Positions 55,511 to 63,906 of a stretch of DNA of 64,000 nt are shown here, piece after piece. A program made the translations under genes and the position numbers. Numbering within the stretch: position 1 is the stretch's first letter; each line of letters starts with the position of its first letter. Below the pieces are notes generated by a model. That model was not told where the DNA came from and searched no databases. It worked only from the letters and a program-made list of their open reading frames with translations. The stretch comes from Streptomyces coeruleorubidus. Its GTDB lineage: Bacteria > Actinomycetota > Actinomycetes > Streptomycetales > Streptomycetaceae. The stretch lies in the NCBI RefSeq assembly GCF_008705135.1, contig NZ_CP023694.1, positions 8,283,001-8,347,000 on the forward strand, written 5' to 3'.

Positions 55511-56841
55511 TGGGCGTGGAACCCGTCAGTCAGGGGGTGATGGCTGTGCCGCCATGCGCCCCGTACGCGTATGGCATCCGCGAGGTGTGGATGGTCGGCG
55601 CGGAGGTCGCTGTGCTCGTGCTCGACCGGGCCCGGTTCCTGCGCCGGCCACAGCCGTACCGCCAGAAGTGCGGCCGTGAGCGCGATCAGGCCCAGTGTCA
55701 CCACCGCCGACTGCAGGCCGGCGGCCGCGCCGAGCCAGCCGGCCAGCGGATAGGTCAGCAGCCAGCAGCTGTGCGAGAGGGAGAACTGCGCGGCGAAGGC
55801 GGCGGTGCGCGCCTCGGGCGGGGCCGAGCGGCGGATCAGCCGGCCGGTCGGGGTGAGCACCATCGAGCCGGCCGCGCCGAAGGCCGCCCAGGTCAGCAGC
55901 AGCGCGGGCCAGCGCCAGGGGGCGCCGCCGGATGCCGTGAGTGCGCCGAGTGCGGCGAAGACGAGGGTGAGCAGCAAGGCGCCGCGCAGCATCACGGTGC
56001 GGTCGCGGACGCGGTCCAGGATCCGGGGCAGCAGCAGTGCGGCGACCATCGAACCCCCGCCGTACGCGCCGAGCGCGAGCGACACGTCGGCCGCGCTGCG
56101 ATCCAGCTCGTCACGGACGTAGACGACGGTGTTGACGGTGACCACCGCACCCGCCGCCGCGACCGCGAGGTCGAGGGCGAGCAAGGCACGCAGTTGCGGG
56201 CTGGCGAGGAAGAGGCGCGTGCCTGCGGTGGCCTTGGCGTACACGCTGTCGCCGCGAGATTCCGGGGCGACCTGCTTCGGCAGCATCGCCGACACCACCA
56301 GAACCGCTGAGGCCAGGAAACCTGCCACCGTGCCCAGGAACAGCCAGTTGTAGGTCATCAGTGACAGCAGCGCGGCGGCGAGTGCCGGGCTGAACAGGCT
56401 CTCCGTGTCGTAGGCGAGGCGGGACAGTGAGAGTGCCCGCGTGTAGTCGCGCTCTGCGGGCAGCACGTCCGGGAGGACCGCCTGGAACGTCGGCGTGAAC
56501 GCGGCCGATGCCGACTGGAGCAGGAAGATCAGGACGTAGACCTGCCACACCTGGTCCACGAACGGCAGGGTCAGCGCCACCGCGGCCCGGACGAGGTCTG
56601 CTCCGACCATCAGCGCCCGGCGTGGCAGCCGGTCGGCGACCGCGCCGATGGCCGGGGCGATCGCCACGTACGCCACCATCTTGATCGCCAGTGCGGTGCC
56701 GAGGACCGAGCCCGCGTCGGCGCCGGCGATGTCGTACGCCAGCAGACCGAGCGCGACCGTGGCCAGTCCGGTGCCGACCAGGGCGATCACCTGGGCGGTG
56801 AAGAGACGGCGGTAGGTGCGGTTGCGCAGGACGGACAGCAT
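55504..56841 (-). CDS. MFS transporter with histidine-rich C-terminal tail
   Basis: This 445-residue protein has 12 helices and an extended C-terminus rich in His (HEHSDLRADHPHLAD, WRHSHHPLTDGFHAHR). Such tails occur in metal-efflux MFS proteins such as NreB. A divergent ArsR-type repressor with a typical metal site lies upstream. The export of nickel, cobalt or zinc is therefore likely, though not shown. The ATG at 56841 begins MLSVLRNRTYRRLF, a standard MFS N-terminus. Confidence 0.82.
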   Translation of the reverse strand: MLSVLRNRTYRRLFTAQVIALVGTGLATVALGLLAYDIAGADAGSVLGTALAIKMVAYVAIAPAIGAVADRLPRRALMVGADLVRAAVALTLPFVDQVWQVYVLIFLLQSASAAFTPTFQAVLPDVLPAERDYTRALSLSRLAYDTESLFSPALAAALLSLMTYNWLFLGTVAGFLASAVLVVSAMLPKQVAPESRGDSVYAKATAGTRLFLASPQLRALLALDLAVAAAGAVVTVNTVVYVRDELDRSAADVSLALGAYGGGSMVAALLLPRILDRVRDRTVMLRGALLLTLVFAALGALTASGGAPWRWPALLLTWAAFGAAGSMVLTPTGRLIRRSAPPEARTAAFAAQFSLSHSCWLLTYPLAGWLGAAAGLQSAVVTLGLIALTAALLAVRLWPAQEPGPVEHEHSDLRADHPHLADAIRVRGAWRHSHHPLTDGFHAHR

Positions 56842-56897
56842 GCGGCAATCCCTCGGCGGGTCGAGACGGGCGCGGCCGACTCTCACTGTATCCATAA

Positions 56898-56914
56898 GTG
56901 CGCACCTGTGCACA
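56898..56914. promoter_or_regulatory. Candidate ArsR-type operator
   Basis: Two adjacent palindromes, GTGCGCAC (56898-56905) and TGTGCACA (56907-56914), lie in the 137-base gap between the MFS exporter and the ArsR gene, close to both promoters. Confidence 0.45.
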
Positions 56915-56978
56915 TGTGGACGTCGGATCCCCTCGAGGGCGGGCGACGTTGGCTCGTTCCTGCCTCTACGCTGTGTGC

Positions 56979-57338
56979 ATGCCTGCTCGCGAGTCCCTGC
57001 CAACTGCACCTGGTGCGCATCTGCGCCCCCCGGACAGCGCGCGTCTCGCGGAGGCGACCGAGGTGTTCGCGATGCTCTCCGACGTGACGCGGTTGCACCT
57101 GCTCTGGCTGATCGCCCAAGGGGAGTCGGATGTCGGCTCACTGACCGAGCGGTGCGAGGCATCCCGGACCGCGGTGAGTCAGCACCTGGCGAAGCTGCGG
57201 CTCGCGGGTCTGGTGGAGACACGGCGCGAAGGGCGGCGCGTCTACTACCGCCTCCGGGACGGGCATCTGCGACGGCTCGTGATGGAGGCGTTGAGCCACG
57301 CCGACCACCGGGTCAGCGGGCAGGCACCGCACGACTGA
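56979..57338 (+). CDS. ArsR-family metal-responsive repressor
   Basis: This 119-residue winged-helix regulator has the recognition helix CEASRTAVSQHLAKLRLAGLV. The last helix has D-x-H-x10-H-x2-H (DGHLRRLVMEALSHADH), a SmtB/NmtR-like metal site. It is divergent from the MFS exporter with a palindromic operator between them, the usual arrangement for metal-induced efflux. The start at 56979 is chosen because homology begins after it. Confidence 0.86.
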   Translation: MPARESLPTAPGAHLRPPDSARLAEATEVFAMLSDVTRLHLLWLIAQGESDVGSLTERCEASRTAVSQHLAKLRLAGLVETRREGRRVYYRLRDGHLRRLVMEALSHADHRVSGQAPHD

Positions 57339-57373
57339 CCGGGCGCCTCCGGGGGTTGCCAAGAGGAGGAGTT

Positions 57374-58132
57374 TCACCTCGCGTCGGCGCTCGGCCCGCC
57401 GTAGGGCCTGGACGGGTAACCGGTGTCGAAGTGCATGTAGTCAGGTACGTCGATGTTCTGCCACACCCAGCCCTCGGTCGTGAACGCCCGCCAGACCGGA
57501 CCGCCTTCGAGGATCTTGCCCTTGCCCTGCGAGCGCGCGCTGTGCTTCGCGCTCGGCTTCCAGCACTTGCACCGCAGATCCTGCCAGGGGTTCTCGAGGG
57601 GGTTGATATCGACAGCGCGGCCGTTGGCGTGCGGGGACTCCGTGGTCGGCGCGTTGATCTGATCGGGGCGACGGCAGTTGAAGGCGGCGGTGTTGTCGGC
57701 GGCCAGGCTGGCGGTGTTGTCGCCGCCGTACTCCTCCAGGGGTTTCATCTGCCGGATGGGAAAGCCGGTGTCGAAGAGCTCGGTGAAGATGCGGACGACG
57801 CTGTCGGCGGTGTCCGCGTTGACGACGAGCACCCCGCGGTGGGTCTTCGTGTCGAATCCGTGGTGATTGATCTCCACACGGCGCAGCTGGTCGGGCGAGG
57901 TCACGGGACATCCCCTGCGCACCATCCCCGCTTCCTTCATCTTCTGCCATTGCGCAGCGGGGACCGAACGGATCACCGCATCCGCGGAGGGGGCGGGGGA
58001 CGGTGTCGGGCTGGAGGTCGCCGAACTGGTGCCCGGCGCGGTGGAGCCGGTGTCGGCTGCGGCCGTGCAGGCCGTGGCCAGGAACAGGGCCGCAAACGCG
58101 AGCGGTGGCCATGGCCGGACGGTACGGATCAC
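57374..58132 (-). CDS. M15-family carboxypeptidase-like lipoprotein
   Basis: This 252-residue protein has a lipoprotein signal (FLATAC) and a Ser/Pro linker. The peptidase M15 core has the zinc ligands in SPHANGRAVDINPLENP (H-x6-D) and DYMHFD. These enzymes trim D-Ala or L-Ala-D-Glu links in peptidoglycan. The GTG at 58132 overlaps the stop of the GNAT gene, so both form an operon read leftward from the BlaI-type dyads. Confidence 0.83.
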   Translation of the reverse strand: MIRTVRPWPPLAFAALFLATACTAAADTGSTAPGTSSATSSPTPSPAPSADAVIRSVPAAQWQKMKEAGMVRRGCPVTSPDQLRRVEINHHGFDTKTHRGVLVVNADTADSVVRIFTELFDTGFPIRQMKPLEEYGGDNTASLAADNTAAFNCRRPDQINAPTTESPHANGRAVDINPLENPWQDLRCKCWKPSAKHSARSQGKGKILEGGPVWRAFTTEGWVWQNIDVPDYMHFDTGYPSRPYGGPSADAR

Positions 58133-58920
58133 TGCGCTGTTCCTCGGGGGAGCCGGTGGGGAAGGTCGTATTCGTAGGTCAGGAGGGTGCGGCCCTCGGG
58201 CGTGCGGGTCTGGCCGGCGCACCACCAGCCGAGGCGTTCGTAGTAGCGGCCCGCGCCGTCGGGTCCGGCTGCCGTGACCAGGCTGACTCGGGCGCATCCG
58301 GCGGAGGCGGCGTCTTCGGTGAAGCGACGGACGAGCGCCGAGCCCAGGCCGTACGAGCGGACCCGGCCGATGACGACGACATGGGCCAGGACGGCGGTGA
58401 CTCCGGCCCGTGGCCGGCTCTCGGCTGCCTGGGGGGCTGTTTCGCGGCGGCCGGGGAGCAGCTTGCGTGCGTAACGTCCCAGACGGGTGCGTATGAAGTG
58501 CAGAGACAGTCCGGGGCGGACGGAGAGAGACATGCATGCGCGCAGGGCGAGCCCCCGTCCGTGAGCGCGTACGACGTGCCGGCGGTGCGCGACCGGGTCG
58601 ATCACGCCGACCAGGAAGCCGACGGGTGCTCCATCGGCCTCGGCGATGTACGCCCGCGCGTGGGGGCTCGTCAGGTACGTGCGGGTGTAGGCCGTCAGAT
58701 AGCCCGGTCCGAGCCGGGCGAAGAAGCCGTCGGGGAAGTGGTCGCGGTGCTCGTCCACCACGAACGGCAGGTCCTCCGGCCCCATCGGTCGCAGTGCGCA
58801 GCCGAAGGGGGTGCCTCGGCTGGGGGTGCGCGATGGGGGGATGCGGCCGACGGGGCCGGAGGGGTCGGGGGCGGGCAGGGCAGGGCTCAGTGGCGCGGAT
58901 GCGCCTCGCTCGACGTCCAC
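58129..58920 (-). CDS. GNAT-family N-acetyltransferase
   Basis: This 263-residue protein has an N-terminal extension of about 40 residues, then the GNAT core with APVGFLVGVIDP, a VVVIGRVRSYGLGSALVRRF acetyl-CoA-binding segment and GAGRYYERLGW. The central loop is Arg-rich. It is the first gene of the unit with the peptidase lipoprotein, just beyond the dyad array. Start is GTG. The substrate is unknown. Confidence 0.8.
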   Translation of the reverse strand: MDVERGASAPLSPALPAPDPSGPVGRIPPSRTPSRGTPFGCALRPMGPEDLPFVVDEHRDHFPDGFFARLGPGYLTAYTRTYLTSPHARAYIAEADGAPVGFLVGVIDPVAHRRHVVRAHGRGLALRACMSLSVRPGLSLHFIRTRLGRYARKLLPGRRETAPQAAESRPRAGVTAVLAHVVVIGRVRSYGLGSALVRRFTEDAASAGCARVSLVTAAGPDGAGRYYERLGWWCAGQTRTPEGRTLLTYEYDLPHRLPRGTAQ

Positions 58921-58932
58921 AGAAGAAAATTA

Positions 58933-59002
58933 CTACGTCGCGTAGAAGTTCTACAGCGGATAGAAGTTCGATCCTGGGTAAAATTTCTACGGAGGGTAGA
59001 AA
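58933..59002. promoter_or_regulatory. Array of three BlaI-like operator dyads
   Basis: CTACGTCGCGTAG (58933-58945), GTAGAAGTTCTAC (58942-58954, sharing four bases with the first) and TTTCTAC-ggagg-GTAGAAA (58984-59002) all share GTAG/CTAC arms. They sit between the GNAT-peptidase operon and the BlaI-family gene, so one repressor could control both directions. Confidence 0.65.
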
Positions 59003-59098
59003 ACCAGCCGCTGTCGCTCTGCGGTTCCCGATACGGTCGGGAGTCGTGGACGCGTGAACGTGCGGCACAGTGCGGTGACGAGGGGCGGGACAAGAGCG

Positions 59099-59476
59099 AT
59101 GAGACCGTTCGGTGAACTGGAAGCCGAGATCATGCGGGTGATGTGGGCGAGCGGCGAGCCGCTCAACGTCCACGAGATCGTCGACGCACTCCATCGAGAG
59201 GGACGGGACCCCGCGTACACGACGGTCATGACGGTGACCGAACGCCTGCGCACGAAGGGGTGGTTGGAGCGGGACAAGCAGGGCCGGTCCTTCCGCTACA
59301 GCCCTGTGCGCACCGCCGACGACTACTCGGCCGAACTCATGGAGCAGGCCCTGGAGTCGTCGGCCGACCGTGAGAGTGCCCTGCTGCGCTTCGCCGGTCG
59401 CCTCGACGCCTCGGAGGCCGCTGCTCTGCGCAGAGCGCTGGCGGACATGCCCGCCGAGCCGAGCGCCGACGGCTGA
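59099..59476 (+). CDS. BlaI/MecI/CopY-family transcriptional repressor
   Basis: This 125-residue winged-helix protein matches PF03965. It has GELEAEIMRVMW at the start and YTTVMTVTERLRTKGWLERDKQGRSFRYSPV as recognition helix and wing. The C-terminal helices include the dimerisation segment and proteolysis region. It is 11 bases upstream of an M56 peptidase gene, the standard BlaI-BlaR1 arrangement. Its binding sites are the dyads directly upstream. Confidence 0.9.
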   Translation: MRPFGELEAEIMRVMWASGEPLNVHEIVDALHREGRDPAYTTVMTVTERLRTKGWLERDKQGRSFRYSPVRTADDYSAELMEQALESSADRESALLRFAGRLDASEAAALRRALADMPAEPSADG

Positions 59477-59487
59477 GGAAGTCCACC

Positions 59488-60465
59488 ATGCTTGTTATCA
59501 CTGGGCTCCTCGCACACGCGCTCCTGATCGGCGGACCTGTGACTCGGGCACTGGCCGGGGCGAGCTGGGTCAGCCGCCACCCGCAGGCAGCCCTGCGCCT
59601 GTGGCACTCCTGCGCCCTGGGGCTGCTGGCATCGGTGAGCGGCGCCCTGGTCCTGGCCGCGCACGACCTGTGGGAACACGGCATGGTGTGGCTCTTCCAC
59701 GCCGACAAACCGCTGATCCACGCCGCCTACGGCGGTGCCTGGCAGGCGAGAGGTATCACCGAGGCGGCACTGCTCGCCCTCCTTCTGGGCATGACGGGGT
59801 TGTCGTGGACCGCTGCGCGAAGGTCTCTGCGCGTGCGCCGCGCACGTGACCGCCACCGGCTGACAGCCGACGCCCAGGGCTCGCACGGCCGCGGCGACGA
59901 CCCTGCGGTTCGCGTACTGGCGCATGCCGCCCCGGCCGCCTTCTGCATACCCGGACCGCCCGGTCGCTCCCGCATCGTCGTCACCACCGCGGCCCAGGAC
60001 CTGCTCTCACCCGAGGAACTCGCCGCCACCCTCGAACACGAACGGGCCCACCTGCGACTGCGTCACCACCGGGCGATCCTCACCGCCGACGTCCTGACGG
60101 CGGCCCTCGGCTGGATGGGGCTGCTGCGCCCGTACGCGCACCAGGTACGCCGTCTCGCGGAGATGGCGGCCGACGACCAGGCGGCTCGCAAGCACGGGCG
60201 GCGCACCGTGGCCTCGGCCCTGCTGGAGATGTGCACAGCACCGGGGACGGCAGATCCCGCGCCGCCGGGCGCAGTCGCTATGACGGGTCCCGATCCGGCC
60301 GAGCGCATTCGCCGCCTGATCTCCGCCCCGCCCGCAGTACCGGGGCGGCTGTCACGGGCTCTGACGGGCACGGCGGCAGCCGTCGCTCTCGCAGTGCCCG
60401 TGCTGGTAGCGATGGCCCCGGCGGTGCTGCTCGCCAACACGGCGCACCTGCCGGGTACCGGGTAA
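59488..60465 (+). CDS. M56-family membrane metallopeptidase, BlaR1-like, no sensor domain
   Basis: This 325-residue protein has four to five membrane helices and the zinc motif HERAH at 184-188 in a cytoplasmic loop. It lacks the C-terminal penicillin-binding sensor domain of BlaR1/MecR1, so any signal must be sensed through the membrane part. It likely cleaves the upstream-encoded repressor. It ends in a final helix (about residues 292-315). Confidence 0.87.
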   Translation: MLVITGLLAHALLIGGPVTRALAGASWVSRHPQAALRLWHSCALGLLASVSGALVLAAHDLWEHGMVWLFHADKPLIHAAYGGAWQARGITEAALLALLLGMTGLSWTAARRSLRVRRARDRHRLTADAQGSHGRGDDPAVRVLAHAAPAAFCIPGPPGRSRIVVTTAAQDLLSPEELAATLEHERAHLRLRHHRAILTADVLTAALGWMGLLRPYAHQVRRLAEMAADDQAARKHGRRTVASALLEMCTAPGTADPAPPGAVAMTGPDPAERIRRLISAPPAVPGRLSRALTGTAAAVALAVPVLVAMAPAVLLANTAHLPGTG

Positions 60466-60531
60466 CGATCGGTCAGCCCCTTTGCCGCGGCGCCGCTTCT
60501 GCGGAGACCGCGTGGGCAAAGGGGCCGATCG
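60466..60531. terminator. Bidirectional hairpin between M56 and YcnI genes
   Basis: CGATCGG and GCCCCTTTGCC on the left pair with GGCAAAGGGGC and CCGATCG on the right, separated by an inner GC-rich hairpin. It lies between convergent genes. Confidence 0.6.
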
Positions 60532-60543
60532 GCATCCTTGCTG

Positions 60544-61272
60544 TTACTGCTGGGCGCCGGCCCGACGGCGTACGACGTAGGCGGCACCGCCCGCCACGAT
60601 CAGGACCGCGGCGCCGATGCCGATCCACGCACCGGTCGAGAGGCCGCCGCCGTCCTCCTTCGCCTCGGCCTGGGCCGCCGGAGAGGACTCCGGCTCGGTC
60701 TCCGTGGGAGTGGGGGAGGGCGACGCCGGCCGGCTCTCGCTCGGGGACGGACTGGCGGGCTTCGCGCCGGGCGCGGCGGCCTTGAGTTCGAGGACCGGGG
60801 CCTCGTTGCCGTGGCCGTCGCCGCTGGGCTCACTCAGTTCGATCCAGCGGTCGATCCGTCCGTCGCTGTAGGTCTGCAGCGTCTTGAACGCCAGTTCCTT
60901 CGCGTCGGGCAGCTGCTTGACGACGACCGAGTGCTCGGCGTCCTCGCCGGCCTTCACGGCCGGGCCCTTGATGACGTAACCGTCGTCGCGGGCCGTGAAC
61001 TTCCAGCCCTCGGGGCCCTTGTCGTAGGCCACGTCGGCGGATGCGATGCCCTTGGGCAGGACCACGCGCAGCTCGGTGATCCCCGCGTCGGCGGATTCCG
61101 ACTCGGCGACGAAGGTCAGCTTGACGTTCTCGGCGAGGGCTTGGGCGTTGTCGGCCTCGACTTCCACATGGGCGGCGGCCGGGCCGGCGGTGAGGAGGAC
61201 GGCGCCGGCGGTCGCGGCGGTCAGCAGGGCCAAGTGCCGGGCGGTGCCGTGCTTCTTCATGGCATGGAACAT
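60544..61272 (-). CDS. YcnI-family (DUF1775) copper-binding protein
   Basis: This 242-residue protein has a signal peptide cut before H35 (AAAHVEVEA). The exposed histidine and a mid-domain tryptophan/glutamate set bind Cu(II) in the YcnI family. A Pro/Ser-rich linker and a C-terminal helix with an RRRAG tail anchor it. GGAG precedes the ATG at 61272; an in-frame ATG four codons later is also possible. The downstream-facing partner is the His-rich membrane protein upstream. Confidence 0.9.
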   Translation of the reverse strand: MFHAMKKHGTARHLALLTAATAGAVLLTAGPAAAHVEVEADNAQALAENVKLTFVAESESADAGITELRVVLPKGIASADVAYDKGPEGWKFTARDDGYVIKGPAVKAGEDAEHSVVVKQLPDAKELAFKTLQTYSDGRIDRWIELSEPSGDGHGNEAPVLELKAAAPGAKPASPSPSESRPASPSPTPTETEPESSPAAQAEAKEDGGGLSTGAWIGIGAAVLIVAGGAAYVVRRRAGAQQ

Positions 61273-61327
61273 GGGTGTCTCCAGGCAGGGACGAGCGCGG
61301 GACGGCCGGTCGGGCGTCCCGCAGAGG

Positions 61328-61978
61328 TCAAATGGCGAGAGGGGTACCTGCCCGGGGCGGTCCCCTGCGTACCAGCACGTCTGCGAGCACTGCCCTCTTC
61401 AGAGGCGGCCCCTGCAGCCACGCCCCGATGACCGCCGGCGGCAACCGGTACCGCGCGGCTGCGAGGCGTTCCCTCAGCAGCGTCCGGACCGTGGCCATCC
61501 GGGCGCGGACCGCGTCGACCGCGGCCGTCATACCCCGTGCCAGTGACCAGCACACGGTGTCCGCCTGGTGCAGCAGCACAGCGACCAACACCGCCGAAGC
61601 CGCGTGTACGGCGGTCATCGCGAGCGAGCCGTGCAGCCGCTCGTGCCAGGCCGTGTGAGCGTCCGTCCCGTGATGGGCGTGCGCAGTCACGGACATAGTC
61701 GGGGCAGAGTGCGCGTGTGCCGTCGCCAGCCACAGATGCAGCGCGGACTGCGCCACACCGCACACCGCCACCACGGACATCAGAGAACGGGGACGCCGGG
61801 CCCCGGCCAGTCCCACGGCGAAGAGCACGGCGGCAGCGGCCGCGCTCTGCCGCCAGGGCGCCGGTCCTTCGGCGACCAGATGGTGCGCGGACACCCCGAG
61901 CACCGTGCCGACGAACGCGAACACAGCGGCCCGGAACACGGGCAGTGGCGCGCGAAACGTCGTACTCAGCTCGGTCAT
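61328..61978 (-). CDS. Polytopic membrane protein with His-rich loop
   Basis: This 216-residue protein has about four helices. A loop between the second pair is His-rich (ATAHAHSAP, AHAHHGTDAHTAWHERLH) and likely extracytoplasmic. It lies immediately upstream of the YcnI-type gene on the same strand (55 bases) and probably belongs to the same copper-handling unit, much as YcnJ/CopD accompanies YcnI. Sequence similarity to CopD is not clear. Confidence 0.75.
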   Translation of the reverse strand: MTELSTTFRAPLPVFRAAVFAFVGTVLGVSAHHLVAEGPAPWRQSAAAAAVLFAVGLAGARRPRSLMSVVAVCGVAQSALHLWLATAHAHSAPTMSVTAHAHHGTDAHTAWHERLHGSLAMTAVHAASAVLVAVLLHQADTVCWSLARGMTAAVDAVRARMATVRTLLRERLAAARYRLPPAVIGAWLQGPPLKRAVLADVLVRRGPPRAGTPLAI

Positions 61979-62080
61979 GGCACGCCCATCATCAGGCATG
62001 ACCGAGCGTGGGCGGGGTGGGATCCCCAAAGAGACGGCTCGTCCGGATTGCCGCTTGCCTGGCTGACCCTTGGTGCCATG

Positions 62081-63478
62081 TCAGCCGAGGGCCGTCACCC
62101 CGGCCACCGCAAGACCGAGAACGGCGCAGACGCCGAGGACGCGCAGGACGCTCCACTTCAGTCCGAAGACCATGACCAGGGCGGCGCAGGTGATGGCCAA
62201 GGCGGTGGGCCGCACGGTGGACAGATCGGGGAGCTGGAGGTGCAGCGGCCCCCAGGTACGGTCGTCGACCTTCGCGAACCAGGTGTGGAGCGCGAAGTAG
62301 ACGGCGAGATTGGCGATGACGCCGACAACGGCCGCCGTGATGCCCGTCAGCGCGGCGGACACAGACCGGTTCCCGCGTAGGCGCTCGATGTAGGGCGCGC
62401 CGAGGAAGATGAACAGGAAGCAGGGCACGAAGGTGACCCACGTGGTCAGCAGCGCGCCGAGCAGGGCAGCGGCCCAGGGGTTGAGGGCGCCAGGATCCCG
62501 GTAGGCGCCGAGGAAGGCCACGAACTGCACCACCATGATCAAAGGCCCTGGCGTGGTCTCCGCGAGAGCGAGGCCGCGGACCATCTCGCCCGCGCCGAGC
62601 CAGCCGTAGTGCTGGACCGCCTGCTGGGCTACGTAGGCGAGGACGGCGTAGGCGCCGCCGAAGGTGACCAGGGCGGTGCCGGAGAAGAACAGGCCCTGGG
62701 TGGTGAAGACACTTCCGGTGCCTGTGAGGACCGCCACTGCGGCGAGTGGCGCGCCCCACAACAACAGGCCGAGCCCGAGAATGCGCAACGCCCGATGACG
62801 GCTGGGGCGTTCGGCGTGCAACGCGTCGTCGGCGATCAGCGGTGGTGGGCCGTCGTCGGCGGTGTGCGCGGCGGCCGGGCGCAGGGTCTGCGGGGCGAGG
62901 CGGGCCAGCAGCCAGCCGATGAGCGCGGCCACCGCAACCACCAGCGGGAAGGGGACGGCGAACAGGGCGAGCGCGGCGAAGGATGCGACTGCGAGCGCGA
63001 TGAGAGCGGGGTGGGTCAGGGACCGTCGGCCCACCCGCCACACCGCCTGGGCGACGATGACGACCACGGCCGGGGCGAGCCCGGCGAACAGCCCGGTGAC
63101 GGCGGCGGTCGTGCCGAAGGCGACGTACAGCGCCGACAGCGCGAGCAGGGCGACGACGCCAGGCAGGACGAAGAGGGTGCCCGCGGCCAGGCCGCCTCGA
63201 GTACCGTTGAGCAACCAGCCGACGTAGATGGCGAGTTGCTGGGCCTCAGGACCCGGCAGCAGCATGCAGTAGCTCAGGGCGTGGTTGAACCGCTGCTGGC
63301 CGATCCACCGCTTCTCCTCCACCAGCGCGCGCTGCATCACCGCGATCTGCCCGGCCGGACCACCGAAGGTCTGCAGGGATATCGCGAACCAGGTGCGCAC
63401 CGCCGTCCGGAAAGGCACGACATCACGTACGGCGGCGGACTCCGCCGTGGTCCCGGCCGTGGTCTCCGAGGCGCTCAC
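62081..63478 (-). CDS. chrA: Chromate transporter ChrA
   Basis: This 465-residue protein carries two chromate-transporter domains. The N-terminal half has FGGPAGQIAVMQRALVEEKRW and PGPEAQQLAIYVG; the C-terminal half has the second FGGAYAVLAYVAQQ and TTPGPLIMVVQFVAF. ChrA exports chromate. The GTG start overlaps the ChrB-domain gene by four bases. Confidence 0.92.
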   Translation of the reverse strand: MSASETTAGTTAESAAVRDVVPFRTAVRTWFAISLQTFGGPAGQIAVMQRALVEEKRWIGQQRFNHALSYCMLLPGPEAQQLAIYVGWLLNGTRGGLAAGTLFVLPGVVALLALSALYVAFGTTAAVTGLFAGLAPAVVVIVAQAVWRVGRRSLTHPALIALAVASFAALALFAVPFPLVVAVAALIGWLLARLAPQTLRPAAAHTADDGPPPLIADDALHAERPSRHRALRILGLGLLLWGAPLAAVAVLTGTGSVFTTQGLFFSGTALVTFGGAYAVLAYVAQQAVQHYGWLGAGEMVRGLALAETTPGPLIMVVQFVAFLGAYRDPGALNPWAAALLGALLTTWVTFVPCFLFIFLGAPYIERLRGNRSVSAALTGITAAVVGVIANLAVYFALHTWFAKVDDRTWGPLHLQLPDLSTVRPTALAITCAALVMVFGLKWSVLRVLGVCAVLGLAVAGVTALG

Positions 63479-63906
63479 GCGGGATCACGCCCGATCAGCG
63501 TGGCCCGGCGGTGGTACTCGTACAGCCCGTCGAAGAGGGGCCCGGTCAGTTCCAGGATCCGCTCGTCGTCGCAGATCATGGACAAGCCGCGCAGGGCGAC
63601 GTCCAGGCCGGGCGCCTCGGGGGCGTCGTAGCGTTCGTCGTCGAGATCGGCCTCGTGCACGATCTCGGCCAGCTTCCACAGCACCGGATCGGTCAATTCG
63701 TACCGGCGCAGGATCGTCTCGAACGAGCAGTCCCCGCCGTGGTGACCGAGTTCCACGCCACGCATGTCGAACGGGGTCGCGCCTTCGGGGACTTGTGCTG
63801 GATCGGTGACGAAGACGAACTCCGCCTCCTTGTCGACGTGTCGGCGGATCAGCCAGGCGCAGGCGGCCCGGTCGATGTGGATGCCGGCGCGGGTCGCCCA
63901 CTTCAT
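63475..63906 (-). CDS. chrB: Chromate resistance protein, ChrB C-terminal domain
   Basis: This 143-residue protein corresponds to the ChrB_C domain (PF09828), with HIDRAACAWLIRRHVDKEAEFVFV at the start and FETILRRYEL later. In Proteobacteria it is fused to the ChrB N-terminal domain; here it is a separate gene. Overlaps with both neighbours show an operon. ChrB acts as chromate-sensing regulator or reductase-like factor. Confidence 0.87.
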   Translation of the reverse strand: MKWATRAGIHIDRAACAWLIRRHVDKEAEFVFVTDPAQVPEGATPFDMRGVELGHHGGDCSFETILRRYELTDPVLWKLAEIVHEADLDDERYDAPEAPGLDVALRGLSMICDDERILELTGPLFDGLYEYHRRATLIGRDPA

